A stretch of DNA of 14,353 nt from JAAEUE01 sp039180225 (GCA_039180225.1 JBCDDQ010000114.1:1-14353), one strand, 5' to 3'. Counted from the first letter of the stretch, positions 1 to 7,031 are shown. Notes: generated by a model not told the origin, from the sequence alone. Translations and numbers: made by a program.

Positions 1-66
1 GAACGCGAGGGCCCATAGCTCACACCTGTCCCGTGGCCAAGAAGATCCTCGCTTTCGCAGGGACGC
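1..66 (-). repeat. Dispersed hairpin repeat, copy A (cut by window edge)
   Basis: This stretch matches 3181-3246 at 59 of 66 positions by eye, in the same orientation. Read on the minus strand it starts with a small hairpin built on GCGAAAGC and then a roughly 40-nt linker. The second hairpin seen in copy B (core CGCGTTCGC) is cut by the window start. The C-to-T difference in the first stem turns a C-G pair into a U-G pair, so pairing is kept. It is an intergenic element of the short palindromic type common in alphaproteobacteria. No coding role is seen. Confidence 0.75.
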
Positions 67-115
67 CGTAAGGATCGCTAGTCCTCCTGAGCAAATGCAT
101 ATAGCTTGGCGCACA

Positions 116-123
116 AAAGGAGG
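116..123 (+). promoter_or_regulatory. Strong Shine-Dalgarno of the first operon gene
   Basis: AAAAGGAGG lies 6 bases before the ATG at 130 and decides that start over the in-frame ATG at 106, which would put the ribosome site inside the coding region. A CCTCCT at 83-88 is exactly complementary to AGGAGG at 118-123. The pairing would matter only if transcription begins upstream of 83, which cannot be told here. Confidence 0.7.
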
Positions 124-129
124 CTCAAC

Positions 130-573
130 ATGGCTGAACTCACCTTGAAAGCTGCACAGACCATCATTGACGCCGCGCTCGCCGGTGCGCGCACAGGCCC
201 GGACCGGCGCATTGCCGTTGCCGTCTGCGACGCCGGCGGCCATCCGCTCGCCTTGGGCCGCGAGGAGGACGCCGCCCCCTTGCTGGCGCACATTGCCCAA
301 GCCAAAGCCTTCACCTGCACCGCCTATGGCAAGAGCACGGATCTGGTGCGCCAATGGGCAGAAGACACGCCCATCTGGTTCCACGGCGTGGCCCGCGTCG
401 CCGAGCAGCGCATGGGTCTGCCGCTCATCGGTTCAAAGGGTGGGGTCTACGTGAAGAATGCAGACGGCAAAGTGCTCGGCGCCGTCGGCGTCGCCGGAGA
501 GGCCGGCGAGCAGGATGAAGCACTTGCCTGCCTTGGCATCGAGGCCGCCGGCTTCGTGCCCGATGCGGGCTGA
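130..573 (+). CDS. HbpS/GlcG-family (DUF336) haem-binding-like protein
   Basis: This is a 147-residue protein of the GlcG/HbpS (DUF336) fold. The family contains extracellular haem-binding and redox-sensing HbpS and many uncharacterised proteins encoded beside oxidoreductases. Visible family features are the N-terminal helix beginning LTLKAAQTIIDAAL, the beta strand IAVAVCDAGGHPLAL, the central AKAFTCTAYGKST helix, a GLPLIG segment and the C-terminal GAVGVAGEAGEQDEALA signature. Full length fits the family. There is no signal peptide, so it is probably cytoplasmic, unlike secreted HbpS. The start is set by a strong AAGGAGG site. It is the first gene of a four-gene run and ends 6 bases before a haem-protein-like gene, which suggests a shared role in haem or cofactor handling. 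That role is an inference, and no haem ligand can be assigned from sequence alone. Confidence 0.85.
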   Translation: MAELTLKAAQTIIDAALAGARTGPDRRIAVAVCDAGGHPLALGREEDAAPLLAHIAQAKAFTCTAYGKSTDLVRQWAEDTPIWFHGVARVAEQRMGLPLIGSKGGVYVKNADGKVLGAVGVAGEAGEQDEALACLGIEAAGFVPDAG

Positions 574-579
574 GGCCGA

Positions 580-1476
580 ATGCCGGCGCTCCTCCACACG
601 CCCTATGACGGCAGCGTCAAGCCGTTCACCCTGGCGTTGAAGTCGCTCGACCCGGACGACTGGATCGAGGTGGATGACCAGCTGGCCGAACACCTGAACG
701 AGAAGGATCACCTGTTCGCGGCCGAGCGCGACCAGGTGTTCCAGGCAGAGCCCGGTTCCATTCAAGCGCAAGCCGAGGTTCTGTCCATGCTTATGGCCTA
801 CCTGCCCCAGCACTATCCGCAGCTCTATGGCGCCAAGGGCGACAGCATAACCGTCAAGCCGACCGGGCGAACGTACGACCGGTCCGCCTATACCGATCGT
901 CCGCTCGAGCTTGCCGCGCGCCTGGTCCAGGACGATCTGGTGCTGATGCGCAAGGAAAATGGAGAGCACAGGCTGGTGGCCGCCGCGCTCTGCTTCCCGT
1001 CCTCCTGGTCGCTGGCAGAGAAGTTCGGCCGGCCCATGGCCGACATCCACGGGCCCGTGCCCGGGTTCGGCCGCGGCGGGCGCACGGCTGAGCGGATCGA
1101 GCGGGTGTTCTCAAACCTCAAGCCCGACCAGCCGGTCCAGCGCTTCAATTGGTCTTTGTATGACAGCCCGGACCTCTTTTATCCGGAACGCAGCCACACC
1201 AAATCCGGGCTCTTCGATGAGGCCGGCGCGCCGAACATCTGGCTGCGCGTCGAACGCCAGACCCTGCGCCGCATACCCCTATCAGGCGACATCCTCTTCA
1301 CCATCAAGATCTGCGTTGACCCCATCGCCGCCTTGCAGGGCCACGCCGATGGCGCACGCCTTGCTGCGGGCTTGAAAACCCTGGTTGAAGCGATGGATGC
1401 CGACCAGACCGCGTATAAGGGCCTCACCGGCCAGCGGGCCGAGGTGGTGGCCGCGTTGAGCGCGCTCGTCACATGA
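580..1476 (+). CDS. DUF3445 haem-dependent oxidative N-demethylase-like protein
   Basis: This 298-residue protein belongs to the DUF3445 family (haem-dependent oxidative N-demethylase alpha subunit-like). Characterised relatives include HODM and the DmmD subunit of dimethylamine monooxygenase, which use haem and reducing power to remove methyl groups from methylamines and release formaldehyde. The family pattern is visible: an N-terminal segment PFTLALKSLDPDDWIEVD (residues 15-32), the block CFPSSWSLAEKFG followed by DIHGPVPGF (138-163, with His157), RFNWSLYDSP (189-197) and the C-terminal block LRVERQTLRRIPLSGDILF (222-240). Length is normal. It starts 6 bases after the HbpS-like gene and overlaps the next gene by 4 bases (ATGA). 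None of the other DMMO subunits or a flavin/ferredoxin reductase is encoded in the window, so electron supply and the true substrate are unknown. Confidence 0.85.
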   Translation: MPALLHTPYDGSVKPFTLALKSLDPDDWIEVDDQLAEHLNEKDHLFAAERDQVFQAEPGSIQAQAEVLSMLMAYLPQHYPQLYGAKGDSITVKPTGRTYDRSAYTDRPLELAARLVQDDLVLMRKENGEHRLVAAALCFPSSWSLAEKFGRPMADIHGPVPGFGRGGRTAERIERVFSNLKPDQPVQRFNWSLYDSPDLFYPERSHTKSGLFDEAGAPNIWLRVERQTLRRIPLSGDILFTIKICVDPIAALQGHADGARLAAGLKTLVEAMDADQTAYKGLTGQRAEVVAALSALVT

Positions 1477-2312
1477 GGGCCCCCGACGCCGGTCAAATAA
1501 CCCGTTTCGCTCTGCACGCGTTCGTCTTTGTTGGCCTCACGCTGCTGACCCAACTGGGCGGGATTGCCTATGCGGTCGCCGTCTTGTCCGTTGCACACGT
1601 GGCCAACCGGGGCGTAGCCGCCGCGAGCGGACTTGGCCTCTTCCTGGCTGCCTACGCCCTCCTGCACCTGGCGGCCGAACGCACTGCGCCCCTGCATGGG
1701 CGCGTGCCGCTGCCCTGCACCACATCCGCAGACGCCGATCTTCAAATCGCCAACCGGCTCTATTGCCTCTTGAACCGCCACTATGTGCGACCGGAGCTCC
1801 TTGCCGTGACAAAAGCCCTGTCTGCCCACATGGCCGAAAAGCATGGCGCGGCAACCGTTGCTCTGGACGCCAACTTTCCGTTTATAGACGGCTTTCCGCT
1901 GTTGCCGCACCTCTCCCACAATGATGGCCGAAAGCTCGATCTGGCGTTCTACTATGGCGACGCCAGTGGACAATACCAGCGCGGCCTGATCCCTTCACCC
2001 ATTGGCTATTGGGGCTTTGAGGCGCCGAAGTCCGGCAGCGATGAGCCGTGCAAGGGTCGCAATGACCTGTTGACACTGCGTTGGGACATGGCCTGGTTCC
2101 AGACCCGCCTGAGACCCGCCCGCCTGGACCGGGAGCGCACAGCAGCAGCGCTGCGCTGGCTCTCCACCGAGGGCAAGCGGCAAGGCGTTGGCAAGATCCT
2201 GCTGGAGCCGCACTTGAAGCAGTCTCTGGGCCTCGACAGTGACATCATCCGGTTTCAGGGCTGCCGGGCCGCGCGCCACGACGATCACATCCACTTCCAG
2301 ATGGCGCGATAG
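1473..2312 (+). CDS. Membrane-anchored MepA-like (M74/LAS) metallopeptidase
   Basis: This is a 279-residue protein with two N-terminal hydrophobic segments (about residues 12-40 and 50-66) and a periplasmic-type domain. The C-terminal part carries the zinc-site pattern of LAS peptidases. His149 and Asp156 lie in SHNDGRKLDLAF, with the same 7-residue spacing as His113/Asp120 of E. coli MepA. HDDHIH (His269, His272, His274) matches the spacing of MepA His206/His209/His211. MepA is a penicillin-insensitive murein endopeptidase, so cleavage of peptidoglycan peptides is the likely activity, but overall similarity is low and the substrate is inferred. It overlaps the preceding N-demethylase-like gene by 4 bases (ATGA) and ends 6 bases before the MBL gene, so it is translationally coupled within the operon. 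It is unusual to find such a protein next to haem-oxidase-like genes. Confidence 0.75.
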   Translation: MRAPDAGQITRFALHAFVFVGLTLLTQLGGIAYAVAVLSVAHVANRGVAAASGLGLFLAAYALLHLAAERTAPLHGRVPLPCTTSADADLQIANRLYCLLNRHYVRPELLAVTKALSAHMAEKHGAATVALDANFPFIDGFPLLPHLSHNDGRKLDLAFYYGDASGQYQRGLIPSPIGYWGFEAPKSGSDEPCKGRNDLLTLRWDMAWFQTRLRPARLDRERTAAALRWLSTEGKRQGVGKILLEPHLKQSLGLDSDIIRFQGCRAARHDDHIHFQMAR

Positions 2313-2318
2313 GGAGAT

Positions 2319-3047
2319 ATGAACAGAATACGCCCAGAAGACTGGTACCGCGTCCGCCGGGTGGGTGACGACGTCACCCATATTGACGAGCCCCACATCA
2401 AGACCTTCTACCGCTGCAACATCTGGCATGTGCGGGGCCGGGAGCGCGATCTTTTGGTGGACAGCGGCATGGGGGTGGTGAGCCTGCGCCGGCATGTGCC
2501 GTTGGTCACCGAAAAGCCCTGCCTGTCGCTGGCGAGCCACACCCACTTTGACCATATCGGCTGCCATCACGAGTTCACCGAGCGCCTCATCCACCCCGCA
2601 GAGGCGGACCTCCTCGCCGCCCCCACACCGGCCAACACCTTCTCCGATCAGTACGTCACCGACGATATCTTCACCGCCCTGCCGCCCGCCCCTTACGTCT
2701 CCACGGAGTATGCGGTGAAGGCCGCGCCGGCCACACGGCTGGTGGAGGATGGCGCGGTGATCGACCTGGGCGACCGGCACTTTAAGGTAATCCACACGCC
2801 CGGCCACTCGCCCGGCGGCATTGCCTTGTGGGAGCCGGCCACCGGCATCTTGTTCTCTGGAGACATCGTCTATGACGGCCCGCTGATCGAAGGCACGACC
2901 GAGGAGGAGGCCGCTCAGTATTACGCCAGCATGAAACGGCTGCTGGATTTGCCTGTCCGCGTGGTCCATGGCGGCCACTATCCCAGCTATGACGGCATGC
3001 GCCACGAAGCGATCATAAAGGCCTGGCTCGCGGAGAAAGATGGGTAA
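2319..3047 (+). CDS. MBL-fold metallo-hydrolase
   Basis: This is a 242-residue metallo-beta-lactamase-fold hydrolase with a complete dinuclear metal site. The motif SHTHFDH gives His74, His76, Asp78 and His79; the other ligands are His163 in PGHSPGG, Asp182 in LFSGDIVYDG and His220 in VVHGGHYPS. There is no signal peptide or extra domain, so it is a compact cytoplasmic single-domain enzyme like glyoxalase II-type thioesterases or lactonases. The substrate cannot be read from sequence. The start at 2319 follows AGGGAGAT by a few bases and lies 6 bases after the peptidase stop. As the last gene of the operon after an N-demethylase-like enzyme, a role in hydrolysing a thioester or other downstream product is possible but speculative. 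The hydrolase fold is certain and the specific function is not. Confidence 0.88.
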   Translation: MNRIRPEDWYRVRRVGDDVTHIDEPHIKTFYRCNIWHVRGRERDLLVDSGMGVVSLRRHVPLVTEKPCLSLASHTHFDHIGCHHEFTERLIHPAEADLLAAPTPANTFSDQYVTDDIFTALPPAPYVSTEYAVKAAPATRLVEDGAVIDLGDRHFKVIHTPGHSPGGIALWEPATGILFSGDIVYDGPLIEGTTEEEAAQYYASMKRLLDLPVRVVHGGHYPSYDGMRHEAIIKAWLAEKDG

Positions 3048-3254
3048 GTCAACCACCAAGGCCAAATAGCATGAAATTCCGAATTTAAAACAGACGCTTA
3101 CGCGAAATTGGGTTCGTTCGGATACACACACATTTCGTGGCATCAAACAACCATAAAGTGGCAATCCTCCGCGCCCTTGCGAACGCGAGGGCCCATAGCT
3201 CACACCTTGCCCTTGGCTCAGAAGGTCCCCGCTTTCGCAGGGACGCGGGAGTGT
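3048..3254. other. Convergent intergenic region
   Basis: About 207 bases lie between the MBL gene and the convergent MFS gene. The left part (to about 3165) is more AT-rich and shows no convincing reading frame or classical hairpin-plus-T-run terminator. The right part is repeat copy B, which may serve as a bidirectional stop through its hairpins. Confidence 0.5.
3171..3246 (-). repeat. Dispersed hairpin repeat, copy B
   Basis: This copy shows both hairpins. GCCCTTGC (3173-3180) pairs with GCGAGGGC (3185-3192) around a GAAC loop with one G-U pair. GTCCC (3224-3228) pairs with GGGAC (3239-3243) around an inner GC-TTTC-GC. On the minus strand this reads as a GCGAAAGC hairpin, linker, then CGCGTTCGC hairpin, the same order as the element at 6918-7015 on the plus strand. 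It ends a few bases from the MFS stop codon. Confidence 0.75.
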
Positions 3255-4448
3255 TCACACCGCCTGCAGCTTGCGCAGATAGAGCACGCCCAGCCCCGCC
3301 AGAGCCAGCGCCAGCATGGGGAACGCCGCCACCGCGACGGCCGCCCAGCTCACCGAAGCAATCAACGCTCCGGCGCTGAACGAGGCGATGGTGGACGCCA
3401 GTGCGATCAGCGTGTCGTTGATGCCCTGCACCACAGGCCGCTCCGCCGGCGCCAGGGCGGCTGCCAACATGGTGGTGCCGCCGATGAAACCGAAGTTCCA
3501 GCCAACGCCTAAGAGGATCAGCGCCACATAGAAGTGGATCAACGTGATGTCCGCAATGGCCACAACTGCGGAGACGCCGAGGAGCCCAAGCCCAACAGCC
3601 ACAATCACCCCGGTGCCAAAGCGGGAGATCAACGCACCGGTGAAGAAGCCGGGCGCGAACATGGCGATCACATGCCAGCGGATCACGTCACTGGCCTGGG
3701 TTTCGGAGAACCCACACCCCACCATCGCCAAGGCTGTGGGGGTCATCAGCAAGGTCATCACACCGAACGAAATGGCCGCACACAAGATCGCCACCCACAC
3801 CGGCCGGCGCCGGATGATCACCGTCCAGTGCGCCGCGGGTTCGGCCGGCTCGGCGGCGGCCGCCTCAGCCGCCCTCAGATTGATCCCGAGCACGGGCAGA
3901 CAGCCCACAAGACCGATCACGGCAATCGCCGCATAAGCTCCGGCGTAGGGCACGGCGGAGATCGTGTCCTTCGTTTGAACAAAGATCTCCGGCCCGATCA
4001 GCGCGGCAAACAGGCCAGATGCCAGGGTGATGGAGATGGCGGTGGGCCGCCAGCTTTCTTCGGCTGCTTCAGCGGCGGCAAAGCGGAAATACTGAAAGCT
4101 TGCCAGAGCCGCGCCCAGAAGAGCGTGCCCCAGGCACAGAGCCACAAAACTGGTGAGATAGAGCGCAGCCGCGCCGATCGTCCCACCGGCAACGGCGAAG
4201 GCCGCGCCCAGCAGGAACCCGGCGCGGCGGCCATATTTGCCCATGAACAGCGAGACCGGCGCCGCCGCAAGCAGCCCCGCCAGAATTTGCACGGAAATGG
4301 GAATGGTCGCCAGCTCACTGGCCGGCGCCAGCAGAAGCCCGGCCAGCCCGCCCAGGATGATCAGCATGGGCATGGGTGCCCCCAAAACGGAGTTGCCCAG
4401 AATGATCAGGCCAAAATTGCGCAGGGCCTGGCGGTTATCGGCGCCCAT
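3255..4448 (-). CDS. MFS transporter
   Basis: This is a 397-residue inner-membrane transporter of the major facilitator superfamily with about 12 hydrophobic helices and no large soluble domain. The loop between helices 2 and 3 has the motif-A-like MGKYGRRAGF (about residues 69-78). A hydrophilic Ala/Glu-rich central loop (AAEAAAAEPAEPAAHW) separates the two six-helix halves. The later QGINDTLIALAS segment resembles a conserved stretch of small-molecule MFS carriers. I chose the ATG at 4448 because GGGAGAA sits 6 bases upstream; a longer frame to 4484 has no ribosome site and adds a basic, non-membrane tail. It is divergent from a GlxA-type AraC regulator 89 bases away, which probably controls it. 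Transport direction and substrate cannot be told. Confidence 0.88.
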   Translation of the reverse strand: MGADNRQALRNFGLIILGNSVLGAPMPMLIILGGLAGLLLAPASELATIPISVQILAGLLAAAPVSLFMGKYGRRAGFLLGAAFAVAGGTIGAAALYLTSFVALCLGHALLGAALASFQYFRFAAAEAAEESWRPTAISITLASGLFAALIGPEIFVQTKDTISAVPYAGAYAAIAVIGLVGCLPVLGINLRAAEAAAAEPAEPAAHWTVIIRRRPVWVAILCAAISFGVMTLLMTPTALAMVGCGFSETQASDVIRWHVIAMFAPGFFTGALISRFGTGVIVAVGLGLLGVSAVVAIADITLIHFYVALILLGVGWNFGFIGGTTMLAAALAPAERPVVQGINDTLIALASTIASFSAGALIASVSWAAVAVAAFPMLALALAGLGVLYLRKLQAV

Positions 4449-4498
4449 GGATCTTCTCCCAAAGCGATTGACGAGCGGCCACACTAGCCGCTAAACAG

Positions 4499-4545
4499 TT
4501 TGGCGAAAATGTAAATCACGCATCAAATCTGGCCAAAATGCAAAT
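4499..4545 (+). promoter_or_regulatory. Direct repeat in divergent MFS/AraC promoter region
   Basis: TTTGGCGAAAATGTAAAT (4499-4516) and TCTGGCCAAAATGCAAAT (4528-4545) agree at 15 of 18 positions and start 29 bases apart. AraC-family proteins usually bind tandem direct sites, so this is a candidate operator for the adjacent regulator. The second copy covers the regulator's own ATG (4538), which would fit negative autoregulation. The ATG in the first copy is followed directly by TAA. Confidence 0.5.
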
Positions 4546-5542
4546 TCCCCGCGCAATCGACGTTCTGGTGTTCGACGAGGTCAATATTGTCGATGTGGCC
4601 GGGCCCGTACAGGCTTTTGATGACGCCCGCATCAAGGCCGAGCGGGCCTACCGGCTGCGCTATCTGTCTCCGGGCGGCGCCGCCGTGCGTGCCTCCTGCG
4701 GCCTGCGTCTTGCGGTCGACGGTGCCCTGGATGACCACGCGCCTGAGGCAGACCTGCTGGTGCCGGGCGGCCGCGGCGTTGATCTGTTGCTGCACAACGA
4801 CGCTGTGTTGGCGCCCATCAGGGCAAAGGCAAAGGCACGGGCGCGCGGCGCAGGCCGGCTCATCTCGGTGTGCTCCGGTGCGCTGCTCCTGGCGGCGGCC
4901 GGTGTGCTGGATGGCCGCTTGGCCACCACCCACTGGTCCCGCGCGGCCATGGTGCGCGAGCTGTTCCCGGCCGTGCAGTGGGACCTGGACCGGATCTTTA
5001 CGCGCAGCGGTGAGATCTATTCTTCCGCCGGGGTCTCCACCGGCATTGATCTGGCGCTTTTTCTTATTCAGCAAGACTGCGGCAATCAGGAGGCTCTGGC
5101 CGTGGCCCGGGAACTGGTGGTCTATATGCGCCGGGGCGGCGGCCAGGGCCAATATTCCAACGTTCTCCAAGCCCAGTTCTCGCTGGAGGCCCCTCTGGTG
5201 CGCCTGGCCGAACGGGTGGCTGAGAACCCTCAGAAAAACTGGACCCTGGACGCCCTGGCAGCGGAAGCCAACATGAGCCACCGCACCTTGAGCCGCCGTT
5301 TCTCCTCAGCCTTGGGCATCTCGCCGGTGCAGTTTGTGGAGCTCACCCGCCTGGAGGCCGCCCGTGCCTTGCTCAGCGAAGGCGTGCCAAAAAAGCAGGT
5401 GGCGGCCCAGAGCGGCTTCGGCGATTTGCAGCGCATGCGGCGCAGCTTTCAGCGCCATCTGGGCGTCAGCGCGTCAGAATATCTCGGCCGTTTCGGCCCC
5501 ATAGCCCAAGAGGACGCAGGTTCGGCTCAAACAGCGTCTTGA
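4538..5542 (+). CDS. GlxA-family (DJ-1/PfpI + AraC) transcriptional regulator
   Basis: This is a 334-residue, two-domain regulator. Residues about 5-175 form a DJ-1/PfpI-type glutamine-amidotransferase-like domain, with IDVLVFDEVNIVDVAGPVQAF at the start, the nucleophile-elbow Cys112 in SVCSGA, TTHW (130-133) and the STGIDLALF helix. Residues about 236-320 form an AraC-type double helix-turn-helix with NMSHRTLSRRF, ISPVQF, RLEAARALL and GFGDLQRMRRSFQRHLG. In this family (GlxA, FtrA, GbdR types) the first domain senses a small ligand and lacks enzyme activity. The start has no Shine-Dalgarno, so initiation may be weak or leaderless; no better start exists because ATG at 4509 is followed by TAA. 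Its divergent partner is the MFS transporter, a common local regulator-target pairing. The effector is unknown. Confidence 0.9.
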   Translation: MQIPRAIDVLVFDEVNIVDVAGPVQAFDDARIKAERAYRLRYLSPGGAAVRASCGLRLAVDGALDDHAPEADLLVPGGRGVDLLLHNDAVLAPIRAKAKARARGAGRLISVCSGALLLAAAGVLDGRLATTHWSRAAMVRELFPAVQWDLDRIFTRSGEIYSSAGVSTGIDLALFLIQQDCGNQEALAVARELVVYMRRGGGQGQYSNVLQAQFSLEAPLVRLAERVAENPQKNWTLDALAAEANMSHRTLSRRFSSALGISPVQFVELTRLEAARALLSEGVPKKQVAAQSGFGDLQRMRRSFQRHLGVSASEYLGRFGPIAQEDAGSAQTAS

Positions 5543-5576
5543 ACCTGTCGCGGTGCTGGTGCAAAAGAGAGCTGAG

Positions 5577-5591
5577 CTAAAGGTACTTTAG
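5577..5591 (+). promoter_or_regulatory. Perfect inverted repeat before ispG ribosome site
   Basis: CTAAAG-GTA-CTTTAG is a perfect 6-bp inverted repeat with a 3-base centre. It ends on the first base of the GAGG ribosome site (5591-5594) of ispG. It could be a short operator or an RNA hairpin limiting ribosome access. Only its symmetry and position support this. Confidence 0.35.
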
Positions 5592-5603
5592 AGGTTTCAG
5601 CAG

Positions 5604-6851
5604 ATGGCCGGGTATCCGGAAATCCAGCGGCGCAAGAGCGTCGGCGTAAAGATTGGCAACGTGCAGGTGGGCGGCGGTGCCCCGGTGGTCGTCCAGTCCA
5701 TGACCAACACCGACACGGCCGATGCCGACGCCACCGCCAAGCAGATTGCCGATCTGGCCCGCGCCGGCTCCGAAATGGTGCGCATCACCGTGGACCGCAA
5801 AGAGGCGGCCGCGCAAGTGGCCCACATCCGCGACAAGGTGCGGGCCATGGGCTACACCACACCGATCATCGGCGATTTCCACTATATCGGCCACACCTTG
5901 CTGCGCGACTTTCCAGACTGCGCCGAAGCGCTGGACAAATACCGCATCAACCCCGGCAATGTGGGCTTCAAGGGCAAACGCGACCGCAACTTCTCCATGA
6001 TGATCGAGAAGGCCATTGAGTATGACAAGCCGGTGCGCATCGGCGTCAACTGGGGCTCGCTCGACCAGGACATGCTGGCCGCCAACATGGACGCCAACGG
6101 CAAGCTGGCCGAGCCCAAGGATGTGCGCGAGGTGATGCATGAGACCATGGTCAGTTCCGGCCTCCAGTCGGCGGCCCGCGCCGAAGAACTGGGCCTGGGG
6201 CGCGACAAGATCATCATCTCGGTCAAGGTGTCGGAGGTTCAGGATCTCATCACCTGTTACCAGATGATCGGCGCGCAATCGGACTATGCGCTGCATCTGG
6301 GTCTCACCGAGGCCGGCATGGGCTCCAAGGGCATCGTGGCCTCAACGGCGGGTCTGGCGGTGCTGCTGCAACAGGGGATCGGCGACACGATCCGTATTTC
6401 GCTCACGCCTGAGCCGGGCGGCGACCGGGCCAAGGAAGTGATCGTGGGCCAGGAGATTTTGCAGTCCCTGGGCCTGCGCTCGTTCATGCCCATGGTGATT
6501 GCCTGCCCGGGCTGTGGGCGCACCACGTCGACGGTGTTCCAGGAACTGGCCCAGGATGTTCAGGGGTACCTGCGCGACCGTCTGCCCGCCTGGCGGGATC
6601 AGTATCCGGGCTTTGAAGATCTGCAGCTCGCGGTCATGGGCTGCATCGTCAACGGGCCGGGCGAGAGCAAGCATGCCGACATCGGCATCTCCCTGCCGGG
6701 AACCGGCGAGGTTCCGGCCGCTCCGGTGTTCATTGACGGCAAGAAGGTGATGACCCTGCGCGGGGAAAACCTGGCCGATCAGTTCAAGGAAATCGTGGAG
6801 ACCTATGTGGAAGACCGCTGGGGCGACGATAAGGTGGACGCGGCGGAGTAA
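5604..6851 (+). CDS. ispG: 4-hydroxy-3-methylbut-2-enyl diphosphate synthase (IspG/GcpE)
   Basis: This 415-residue protein is IspG, the penultimate enzyme of the MEP isoprenoid pathway. It reductively converts 2-C-methyl-D-erythritol 2,4-cyclodiphosphate to HMBPP with a [4Fe-4S] cluster. Typical blocks are visible: the N-terminal KIGNVQVGGGAPVVVQSMTN (17-36) of the TIM-barrel domain, VRITVDRKEAA, PIIGDFHYIGH, RINPGNVG, and VRIGVNWGSLD. The C-terminal iron-sulfur domain carries CPGCGRT (Cys301, Cys304) and GCIVNGPGES (Cys347, Glu354), giving three Cys and one Glu as cluster ligands. Length is normal and all key residues are present. The start is preceded by GAGG at 5591-5594. Sixty-one bases separate it from the upstream regulator, so it may be read partly from that gene's promoter; a perfect inverted repeat lies in the gap. 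Confidence 0.98.
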   Translation: MAGYPEIQRRKSVGVKIGNVQVGGGAPVVVQSMTNTDTADADATAKQIADLARAGSEMVRITVDRKEAAAQVAHIRDKVRAMGYTTPIIGDFHYIGHTLLRDFPDCAEALDKYRINPGNVGFKGKRDRNFSMMIEKAIEYDKPVRIGVNWGSLDQDMLAANMDANGKLAEPKDVREVMHETMVSSGLQSAARAEELGLGRDKIIISVKVSEVQDLITCYQMIGAQSDYALHLGLTEAGMGSKGIVASTAGLAVLLQQGIGDTIRISLTPEPGGDRAKEVIVGQEILQSLGLRSFMPMVIACPGCGRTTSTVFQELAQDVQGYLRDRLPAWRDQYPGFEDLQLAVMGCIVNGPGESKHADIGISLPGTGEVPAAPVFIDGKKVMTLRGENLADQFKEIVETYVEDRWGDDKVDAAE

Positions 6852-6917
6852 TCGGTCTTGGCGCGCTAGCCGCCACACGCTCGCGCACGGAGGTGTGCAG
6901 GGCGTTAAAAGCAGTTT

Positions 6918-7015
6918 CGTCATCCCGGAATTTTGCGAAAGCAAAATATCCGAGACCCAGTGCCGATACCCTCTGAAGTGCGCTGCCCTGGCTCCGCGCG
7001 TTCGCGGGGATGACG
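6918..7015 (+). repeat. 98-bp palindromic dispersed repeat with terminal inverted ends
   Basis: The element is bounded by CGTCATCCC (6918-6926) and GGGATGACG (7007-7015), a perfect 9-bp terminal inverted repeat. Inside are ATTTTGC-GAAA-GCAAAAT (6930-6947), a stem with a GNRA-type loop, and CCGCG-CGTT-CGCGG (6994-7007). The order GCGAAAGC hairpin, linker, CGCGTTCGC hairpin is shared with copies A and B on the other strand. It sits between the convergent ispG and cyclase genes and may act as a bidirectional terminator or RNA-stabilising hairpin. Confidence 0.8.
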
Positions 7016-7031
7016 GGGGCGGTGGCGCCCG

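Noticed and set aside
83..123. CCTCCT pairing exactly with the AGGAGG ribosome site of the first gene
   Set aside because: Six pairs over a 29-base loop can arise by chance, and a possible -10-like CATATA between the two arms would leave the first arm untranscribed.
1995..3203. Long minus-strand open frame opposite the MBL and peptidase genes
   Set aside because: It opposes two well-supported genes whose catalytic motifs are intact on the plus strand; its translation shows no domain and it is a GC-rich antisense shadow.
3534..4487. Long plus-strand open frame opposite the MFS gene
   Set aside because: The translation is rich in Gly, Arg, His and Gln with no hydrophobic or domain pattern, as expected for the antisense of a membrane protein.
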